Below, piece after piece: positions 1 through 5,951 of a stretch of 7,996 nt of DNA. The DNA comes from Cyclobacteriaceae bacterium (GTDB lineage Bacteria; Bacteroidota; Bacteroidia; Cytophagales; Cyclobacteriaceae): contig JAKISE010000116.1 in NCBI GenBank assembly GCA_021648745.1, positions 1 to 7,996 on the forward strand, given 5' to 3'. The number at the start of each line of letters is the position of its first letter. The first letter of the stretch is position 1. Both the position numbers and the translations under genes were made by a program. A model generated the notes under the pieces. It was given only the letters and a program-made list of their open reading frames with translations, was not told the DNA's origin and did no database searches.

Positions 1-1793
1 ACTGCATTTATGATTGGCTGGATAAACCAACAAGAAAAAAGCTAAATAAAGAATTGTTCAAACCCATGGCTGATTTTCTTTCCGTAGAAACGCCACAATT
101 CTTTAACAGAATTCATAATCATAGTACTTGGGGTAATGCTGCAGTTGGTATGATAGGCATTGTTATGAATGATGATGAGCTTATCCAAAGAGCACTTTAC
201 GGCTTAGACTTAAATGATGTTAATAATAAGGGGAAAGACAATGATGGGGGAGCCATTCAGCTTATCGGCCAAAATAGAGCAGGGTTTTTGGCGCAAATAG
301 ACCTTGCTTTCTCACCTGATGGTTATTATACCGAGGGACCATATTACCAACGGTACGCAATGTATCCATTTTTAATATTTGCACAGGCTCTAGCCAACAA
401 TAAACCTGAATTAAAAATATTTAAATACAGAGATGAGGTTCTTATTAAAGCTGTTTATGCTTTGCTGGTTCAAACAAATACTGCAGGTGAATTTTTTCCT
501 ATTAATGATTCTGTAAAAGGGATGTCTATTCTTTCTAGAGAGTTAGTTACCGCAGTTAGTTTAGCTTACCATTTTGGCGGTAACGAGCAAAAATTATTGT
601 CGTTTATAGAAATGCAAGATCGGGTACCCTTAAATGATTCTGGAGCAGAGGCCGCTATGGCTTTGATTAATGGTAATTACGAATTAAACAAACGAGAAAG
701 TATCGAGCTAAGCGATGGGGCGAATGGCAACGAAGGAGCTTTAGGCATTTTAAGAAGTTCTGGGAAAACCGAAGAAGTGTGTTTAGTAATGAAATATACC
801 AAGCAAGGCATGGGCCATGGCCATTTTGATAAGCTTTCATTTATATACTATCATGGCGAAAAAGAAGTTTTTCAAGATTATGGGTCAGCTAGATGGGTGA
901 ATATTGAACAAAAAGATGGAGGCGGCTACCTTAAAGAAAATACAACCTGGGCAAAACAAACTATTGCCCATAACACACTTGTAGTCAATAATAAATCTCA
1001 ATATTTAGGCAATACAAAAGACGCAGATAAACATCACTCTACTCCTTTTCTATTTAGTGTAAATGAAAAGAGCGTGCAAGTAATGAGTGCCAAGGAAGAA
1101 AATGCTTACCCAGGAGTACAGATGCATAGAACTATGGCAATGATTACCGATGATGCCTTGCAGTACCCACTTGTTCTTGATATTTATCGTGTTACTACAT
1201 CAGACAAAAATAATTATGATCTTCCTTTTTATTTTCAAGGACATGTTATGTCGGCCAATTTCAATTATAAAACCAACGATGTACTCCGTCCAATGGGAAA
1301 AAGTTTTGGCTACCAACATTTATGGGCAATAGCGAAAGGTGCTCCCAATAACGATCAGCCGGCTCAGTTAAGTTGGTTTAATGGTAAAAACTTTTATACC
1401 CTTACCAGTAATGTTAATAAAGGCGACAGTTTAATATTTGGTAGGATTGGAGCCAACGACCCTAACTATAATCTAAGAACAGATCCTGTATTTATTCTAA
1501 GAAGAACCAATACATCAAATACTGTTTTTGCCTCTACTTATGAGGTTCATGGCGAATACTCACCTGTTTCTGAAATTGCCACCAATACTTATAGCAAGGT
1601 AAAATCTATCAGTATTATAAAAAATGATAATGACTATTCGGTAATTCAGATTCAATTTTTGCAAGGTAACTCATGGGTTTTTGCGTTATCAAATAAAGGA
1701 AATGGTGGAAAGAAAGAACACAAAATTGAATTAAATAACACCCTCTTAGAATGGAGTGGAGCATATAAATTATTTTTTAACACAAAATTATGA
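1..1793 (+). CDS. Oligoalginate lyase, PL17 family (5'-truncated by window edge)
   Basis: The enzyme is an exolytic lyase that releases unsaturated monouronates from alginate oligosaccharides by beta-elimination, probably in the periplasm. The frame is open to the left edge, with readable codons from base 3. The TTG at 54 is therefore unlikely to be the true start, since in-frame coding (CIYDWLDKP...) precedes it. About 596 residues are present; PL17 enzymes are usually around 730-770, so roughly 130-170 residues including any signal peptide are missing. Visible PL17 motifs are an Asn-His pair in NHSTWGNAAVG (117-149), the tyrosine-rich YYTEGPYYQRY (324-356) expected to hold the catalytic Tyr, and the heparinase II/III-like C-terminal half with GHGHFDKLS (813-839), DYGSARW (876-896) and AHNTLVV (966-986). 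The last three match the His/Asp positions linked to catalysis and metal binding in the family. The stop overlaps the next start as ATGA, which suggests translational coupling with the cupin gene. Confidence 0.93.
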   Translation, partial: CIYDWLDKPTRKKLNKELFKPMADFLSVETPQFFNRIHNHSTWGNAAVGMIGIVMNDDELIQRALYGLDLNDVNNKGKDNDGGAIQLIGQNRAGFLAQIDLAFSPDGYYTEGPYYQRYAMYPFLIFAQALANNKPELKIFKYRDEVLIKAVYALLVQTNTAGEFFPINDSVKGMSILSRELVTAVSLAYHFGGNEQKLLSFIEMQDRVPLNDSGAEAAMALINGNYELNKRESIELSDGANGNEGALGILRSSGKTEEVCLVMKYTKQGMGHGHFDKLSFIYYHGEKEVFQDYGSARWVNIEQKDGGGYLKENTTWAKQTIAHNTLVVNNKSQYLGNTKDADKHHSTPFLFSVNEKSVQVMSAKEENAYPGVQMHRTMAMITDDALQYPLVLDIYRVTTSDKNNYDLPFYFQGHVMSANFNYKTNDVLRPMGKSFGYQHLWAIAKGAPNNDQPAQLSWFNGKNFYTLTSNVNKGDSLIFGRIGANDPNYNLRTDPVFILRRTNTSNTVFASTYEVHGEYSPVSEIATNTYSKVKSISIIKNDNDYSVIQIQFLQGNSWVFALSNKGNGGKKEHKIELNNTLLEWSGAYKLFFNTKL

Positions 1794-2137
1794 AGAGACT
1801 ACCAGCTAGTAAAGAGTTTTTATTTGGCAAAGAACTCGAGTGGGAAGAAATGGCCCCCGGATTAACAAGACAGATAATGGGTTATGATAATGTTATACTT
1901 ATGGCTAGAGTGCTATTTGAAAAAGGAGCCGTTGGAGAAGTACATGAACACCATCATAGCCAAACAACATATGTTGTAAGTGGAAAATTTGAACTACAAG
2001 TTGGTAATGTAAAAAAAATAATCCGTGCAGGCGATGGTTTTTATGTTCCACCACATGTTGACCATGGAGCAATTTGCCTCGAAAAAGGAGAGTTGATTGA
2101 TGTGTTTAGCCCTATAAGGAATGATTTTTTTAATTAA
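1790..2137 (+). CDS. kdgF: KdgF-like cupin, unsaturated uronate linearisation
   Basis: This is a 115-residue single-domain cupin. Known KdgF proteins speed conversion of the 4,5-unsaturated monouronate released by pectate or alginate lyases to the linear keto acid that the next reductase uses. The first cupin motif is seen as VHEHHHSQTTYVVSGKFEL, with H52, H54 and Q58 as likely metal ligands. The second motif is GDGFYVPPHVDHG, with H92 as the fourth ligand. The length is typical of KdgF. There is no signal peptide, so it acts in the cytoplasm, or in the periplasm only if exported by another route. The ATG overlaps the PL17 stop by 4 bases, and the MFS gene follows after 11 bases. Small cupins are functionally diverse, so the specific KdgF call relies partly on its place between a lyase and a uronate transporter. 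Confidence 0.85.
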   Translation: MKRLPASKEFLFGKELEWEEMAPGLTRQIMGYDNVILMARVLFEKGAVGEVHEHHHSQTTYVVSGKFELQVGNVKKIIRAGDGFYVPPHVDHGAICLEKGELIDVFSPIRNDFFN

Positions 2138-2148
2138 AATATAGAATA

Positions 2149-3417
2149 ATGAAAGTTAAAGGACTAAGATGGTGGATTATAAGCTTGATATGTTTAGCTA
2201 CCATAATTAACTATATCGACAGGTCAGCAATAGGCATTATGTGGCCAAGCATATCTGAAGACTTGGGTATGGATAAGAGCGACTATGCGCTAATTCTGAA
2301 TATTTTTATGGTAGCCTATGCTGTGGGCCAATCTCTTTCTGGTAAAATGTTTGATAAAATTGGTACTCGCTTCGGTTTTGTCATTTCTATCTCCATTTGG
2401 GGTGTTGCCACCATGTTACATGCCTTTGCTCGTGGGCTATTCTCGTTTTCATTTTTTAGGGTGTTATTGGGCTTAGGTGAAGCGGGCAATTGGCCAGGAG
2501 CTGTTAAAAGCAATGCCGAGTGGTTTCCTGTAAAGGAGCGCGCACTAGCTCAAGGTATTTTTAATTCAGGTGCTGCATTAGGTTCTGTAGTGGCCCCACC
2601 ATTAATAGCCCTGTTATGGGTTGCATTTGGCTGGCAAACTACCTTTATTTTTATTGGAGTACTAGGGCTATTTTGGATTATACCATGGCTTTTGATAAAT
2701 AAAAATGTACCAGCCAAGCACCCTTGGATAACAGAAGAGGAAAAAGAATTTATTCTGGCAGGCCAAATTAATGAATCAAAAGAGGATGGAAAAGAGGAAG
2801 TCAATGGCCTATCAACCATGCAATTACTATCGCATAGAGAATCATGGGCAGTACTCGTTTCCAGATTTTTTTTAGAACCAATCTGGTGGTTGTTTGTAGG
2901 TTGGATGCCAATTTATTTGGCTGATGTATATGGATTTAACGTGAAAGAGATCGGCCTTTTTGCCTGGGTTCCTTATGTTGGTGCTGCCCTGGGAAGCGTA
3001 TCTGGTGGATATTTTGCCGGTAAGTTAATATTGGCTGGCGCTACAGTAGATAGGGCTAGAAAACAAACAATAACCCTTGGAGGTATAATAATGTTTTTGG
3101 GCCTAGTAGCTACTATTTTATTCGCTGATACGCCTTTAAAATTTGTAGTAATTGTCGCTTTTGTACTGTATGGTTTCCAATTTGTAATCAGCAACATTCA
3201 AACAATGCCAAGTGACTTGTTTAGCGGAAAATCAGTAGGTTCATTAGCAGGAATAGGTGGAACAGTAGGTGTTTTTTCTGTAATTATCATGAACTTTTTA
3301 ATTCCTATAATATCAAATTATTCTTACACTCCCATTTTTATAATGATAGCCGTATTTGTACCGCTAGGGGTACTATCAATATATATGTTAGCAAAAGAAA
3401 TTAAGCCTATTGGCTAG
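2149..3417 (+). CDS. MFS transporter, hexuronate/anion:cation symporter (ACS) type
   Basis: This 422-residue major facilitator protein most likely imports unsaturated monouronate or DEH from the periplasm by proton symport. The N-terminal helix carries NYIDRSAIG (residues 21-29), a hallmark of the ExuT-like anion:cation symporter branch. Loop 2-3 has the MFS motif A as GKMFDKIGTR (65-74). FRVLLGLGEAGNWPGA (103-118) and AQGIFNSGAALGSVVAPP (134-151) match transmembrane helices 4 and 5 of ExuT/GudP-like proteins. A charged cytoplasmic loop (about 183-232, with EEEKE and KEDGKEE) divides the two six-helix halves. Length and layout are normal for the family. The gene sits 11 bases after the cupin stop with no clear Shine-Dalgarno motif, so it probably belongs to the same operon. 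The exact substrate is inferred from the neighbours; hexuronates or KDG are alternatives. Confidence 0.9.
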   Translation: MKVKGLRWWIISLICLATIINYIDRSAIGIMWPSISEDLGMDKSDYALILNIFMVAYAVGQSLSGKMFDKIGTRFGFVISISIWGVATMLHAFARGLFSFSFFRVLLGLGEAGNWPGAVKSNAEWFPVKERALAQGIFNSGAALGSVVAPPLIALLWVAFGWQTTFIFIGVLGLFWIIPWLLINKNVPAKHPWITEEEKEFILAGQINESKEDGKEEVNGLSTMQLLSHRESWAVLVSRFFLEPIWWLFVGWMPIYLADVYGFNVKEIGLFAWVPYVGAALGSVSGGYFAGKLILAGATVDRARKQTITLGGIIMFLGLVATILFADTPLKFVVIVAFVLYGFQFVISNIQTMPSDLFSGKSVGSLAGIGGTVGVFSVIIMNFLIPIISNYSYTPIFIMIAVFVPLGVLSIYMLAKEIKPIG

Positions 3418-3418
3418 A

Positions 3419-3459
3419 AAAAAATAAAGAAATCGTAAAAGAACAAAAAATAAAGAAAT
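3419..3459 (+). repeat. 15-bp direct repeat in the MFS-SDR gap
   Basis: AAAAAATAAAGAAAT occurs at 3419-3433 and again at 3445-3459, separated by 11 bases. The second copy runs into the SDR start codon (ATG at 3458), while the first is followed by C and so gives ATC. The sequence is A-rich and low in complexity. It may simply be a local duplication of the ribosome-entry region; A-rich leaders are common before Bacteroidota start codons. Confidence 0.6.
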
Positions 3460-4210
3460 GAAATTAAAAAATAAAGTAGCTGTAGTAACTGGTGGTAGCC
3501 GAGATATAGGCAGAGCCGTTTGTGTGAAACTAGCCAAAGAAGGAGCTAAGGTAGTTGTCAACTATTTTGATAGTAAATCTGACAGAGATGAAACATTAGA
3601 GGCGATTAAAGCTGTTGGAGGAGAAGCGATTGCAGTATTTGCCGATGTTACCAAACAGGAAGACATTAACAATATGGTAGCTAAAACGCAGGAAGCTTTT
3701 GGCAATAAAATTGACATATTGGTTAACGTTGCAGGTGGGCTTTTTGCGCGCAAATCAATTGATGAAATTGACGAAGATTTTTATAACCTTATAATGGATG
3801 TAAATTTTAAATCAACTGTTTTTGTAACTAAAGCTTTTAAACCCTTAATCGCAAAGGGTGGAGCAATCGTAAATTTTGCCTCCCAAGCCGGAAGAGACGG
3901 TGGAGGGCCTGGAGCATTTTTATATGCAGCTTCTAAAGGAGCAGTATCAACATTTACCAGAGGGCTTTCCAAAGAATTAGGGCCTCAAGGGATACGAGTT
4001 AATGCTATAAACCCAGGAATGATTGCCACTAAATTTCATGATGATTTTACTAAAGACCAAGTAAGAGTTAATGTAGCAAATTCAACACCATTAAGACGAG
4101 AAGGGCGTGCAGAAGAGGTAGCCGATTTGGTTGTATATTTGGTTTCAGACCAATCTTCATTTCTAACTGGTAATAACATAGATATCAACGGAGGATTGGC
4201 GTTTTCCTAA
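3458..4210 (+). CDS. SDR-family oxidoreductase, probable DEH reductase
   Basis: This 250-residue classical short-chain dehydrogenase most likely reduces DEH (4-deoxy-L-erythro-5-hexoseulose uronate) to 2-keto-3-deoxygluconate with NAD(P)H in the cytoplasm. It has the N-terminal cofactor loop TGGSRDIG (residues 11-18), NVAG at 90-93, and the catalytic set N116, S142, Y156 and K160 (YAASK). PG at 186-187 and a C-terminal DINGG complete the fold. The cofactor loop is unusual: classical SDRs have TGxxxGxG, and the middle Gly is Asp16 here. The strand-2 end (VVNYFDSKSD) does not settle NADH versus NADPH. General databases would probably label it 3-oxoacyl-ACP reductase (FabG-like); the DEH role rests on its position after the PL17-KdgF-MFS genes, an order seen in other alginate loci. 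It lies 40 bases after the MFS gene and appears to be the last gene of this unit. Confidence 0.85.
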   Translation: MKLKNKVAVVTGGSRDIGRAVCVKLAKEGAKVVVNYFDSKSDRDETLEAIKAVGGEAIAVFADVTKQEDINNMVAKTQEAFGNKIDILVNVAGGLFARKSIDEIDEDFYNLIMDVNFKSTVFVTKAFKPLIAKGGAIVNFASQAGRDGGGPGAFLYAASKGAVSTFTRGLSKELGPQGIRVNAINPGMIATKFHDDFTKDQVRVNVANSTPLRREGRAEEVADLVVYLVSDQSSFLTGNNIDINGGLAFS

Positions 4211-4376
4211 ATTATTAGATAAATCAGATTGCATAATTTTTTAATGAACAATTGATCCTGGCTTATTCAAGGCTGCCTCTCATTGTCAATTAAAATATGC
4301 TTCACTCTTACGTATTATCATTTTTTTTGATTGCTAATTACCTATAGATAAAACGTTTAACTAAGATAAAAATACC
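4211..4376 (+). other. Non-coding spacer between the two gene groups
   Basis: This 166-base spacer is the largest gap in the locus and has no credible open frame. It is the likely place for the end of the upstream transcript and the start of the lipoprotein transcript. A weak six-pair stem (AATATG at 4294-4299 with CGTATT at 4311-4316, one G-T pair) precedes a run of eight T at 4321-4328, which could be a poor intrinsic terminator. TTTG at 4326-4329 and TATAGATA at 4343-4350 vaguely recall Bacteroidota promoter elements, but the spacing is too short for the usual consensus. No operator palindrome was recognised. Confidence 0.35.
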
Positions 4377-5888
4377 ATGATTAGATTTAGAACAAATTTT
4401 ATTGCCACCATATTTACGTATTCATGCTTGGCTTTGGCTTTTTCAGCATGTTCAGATAAGTTAATTGATTCGTTAAACCCTGAAATTCAAGCAACTCAAC
4501 CTTTTTCAAGTAATGCTACTTCTGGTATAATTATTTGTTCTACAGCTGAATGTATTCAGAATGCTATGCAAAATGCCTTACCTGGCGATATAATTCGAAT
4601 TGAACCAGGGGTATATACTGGCTCTACAAGTACCAGTGGAAACTCAAATGCCAGATTTTATTCTGTAGCATCCGGAACTAGTGCTAACCCCATTACTATA
4701 GAAGCATCTGATGCATCTAACAAGCCTGTTCTGCAAGGCTCTAGTATTAGTAGTAAAAACGTTATGCACATTAAAGGTGGATATTGGGTGATTAGGAATT
4801 TAGACATTAGAACAGGAAAGAAGGGGATGATGCTGGATAATTCAGATTATACAAAAATCCTAAATTGCGAAGTTTATGATATTGGTGAAGAAGGAATACA
4901 TTTGAGAGATGGCACCTCCAATGCAGAAGTTACAAACTGTTATGTACACGATACTGGCAAACTCACAAACAAGTTCGGTGAAGGTATATACATAGGGTCA
5001 GATAAAGGTAAATGGAGCACTTATATTAAAGAATGCGATAACAATCTGATCTCAAATAATCGTATAGGCCCTGGAGTTACAGCTGAACATATTGACTTAA
5101 AAGAAGGATCATCGTTTAATATTATAGAGCATAATATTTTTGATGGAGCTGGCATTAATGACCAAACTAATGGAGGTCTTAGTTTTATGGATGTAAAAGG
5201 AAATAATAATATTACTCGATTTAATTGTGGATTTCAAAATGCAAATGGCTTATTGTTAAATGCATTTGAAATTCATGTAAAGGTATCAGGGTGGGGAGAG
5301 AACAATACATTTACCAATAATCATATTAAATTTTCCAGCAATAATTCAAGCTCTTATATTGTGTCAAATCCAAATAGTGTTAATACTACTACAGCTGGTT
5401 GCAATGTTAGAGTTCCGAGCGGGAACGTGTCAAGCAGTTCAGTTGGTTCTGCCACTTGTAATTCGAACACTACCCCAATAAATTGCTCACTCGAAGGAGG
5501 AGGGGTAAGCATCTCATCTGTATCAGCTAGTAATGATGATGGCAATGTTCCGGCAAACACATTAGATGGTGATCTTGTGACTAGATGGTCTTCCAATGGC
5601 TCGGGTCAATATATTACCTATGATTTAGGTTCAGTTAAATCCATATCCAGCATGAAGATTGCCTGGTACAAAGGAGATCAAAGAAACTCTTATTTTAAAA
5701 TTAGAGTAGGTGCTACCACATCCAGTCTTTCTACGGTATATAATGCTAGTACTACCGGTAGTAGTGGTACTACTCTGCAATTAGAAACGTATGATTTTAA
5801 TCAGGTATCGGCCAGGTATGTAAGAATTACAGGGTTCGGTAATTCCAGCAATGCGTGGAATAGTGTGACAGAAGTTGAAATATGGTGA
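4377..5888 (+). CDS. Lipoprotein beta-helix alginate lyase (PL31-like or PL6) with C-terminal CBM32-like domain
   Basis: This 503-residue lipoprotein is probably an endolytic, surface-exposed alginate lyase. The signal peptide ends in the lipobox FSAC with C25 as the lipidated residue, followed by SDKLID. Residues about 52-335 look like a right-handed parallel beta-helix: GDIIRIEPGVY (70-80), then repeated short rungs such as WVIRNLDI, TKILNCEVYD, AEVTNCYVHD and NNLISNNRIG. The most conserved-looking part is GEGIYIGS (201-208), then TAEHIDLKEG (235-244) and MDVKGNNN (271-278). Y205 and K242 are the best catalytic candidates; as I recall, the founding PL31 enzyme uses a Tyr/Lys pair about this far apart. 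PL6 is the main alternative, as it also has a beta-helix and a catalytic Lys. A Ser/Asn/Thr-rich linker (about 320-376) leads to a discoidin-like (F5/8 type C, CBM32) domain at 377-503, which ends the protein. No type IX secretion tail is present. The PL7 gene follows after 63 bases. Confidence 0.78.
   Translation: MIRFRTNFIATIFTYSCLALAFSACSDKLIDSLNPEIQATQPFSSNATSGIIICSTAECIQNAMQNALPGDIIRIEPGVYTGSTSTSGNSNARFYSVASGTSANPITIEASDASNKPVLQGSSISSKNVMHIKGGYWVIRNLDIRTGKKGMMLDNSDYTKILNCEVYDIGEEGIHLRDGTSNAEVTNCYVHDTGKLTNKFGEGIYIGSDKGKWSTYIKECDNNLISNNRIGPGVTAEHIDLKEGSSFNIIEHNIFDGAGINDQTNGGLSFMDVKGNNNITRFNCGFQNANGLLLNAFEIHVKVSGWGENNTFTNNHIKFSSNNSSSYIVSNPNSVNTTTAGCNVRVPSGNVSSSSVGSATCNSNTTPINCSLEGGGVSISSVSASNDDGNVPANTLDGDLVTRWSSNGSGQYITYDLGSVKSISSMKIAWYKGDQRNSYFKIRVGATTSSLSTVYNASTTGSSGTTLQLETYDFNQVSARYVRITGFGNSSNAWNSVTEVEIW
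5505..5885 (+). repeat. CBM32-like (F5/8 type C) module, copy 1
   Basis: This 127-residue carbohydrate-binding-type module closes the beta-helix lyase. The family signature is seen as ANTLDGDLVTRWSS near the start and ARYVRITGFG with VTEVEIW near the end. By hand alignment it matches copy 2 (6504-6884) without gaps, at 118 of 127 residues and about 338 of 381 bases. About 27 of the 43 base differences are silent. Confidence 0.9.
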
Positions 5889-5951
5889 GAAGACATTTGA
5901 ATTAAGAGAATGACCAAAGGTGAAAAATAATACTAATCAAACTTTTAAATT

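Noticed and set aside
54..56. TTG as the start codon of the PL17 gene
   Set aside because: The same frame stays open to base 3 and encodes plausible protein, and a start here would remove a large N-terminal part of the catalytic domain. The gene is cut by the window edge.
2316..3197. Antisense open frames across the MFS gene
   Set aside because: They lie opposite a well-supported transporter, show no recognisable domain, and fit shadow frames caused by the codon use of the + strand gene.
4326..4350. Bacteroidota-type promoter (TTTG and TATAGATA)
   Set aside because: The spacing is 13 bases instead of about 19-20 and the second element does not match TAnnTTTG, so it was not listed as a promoter.
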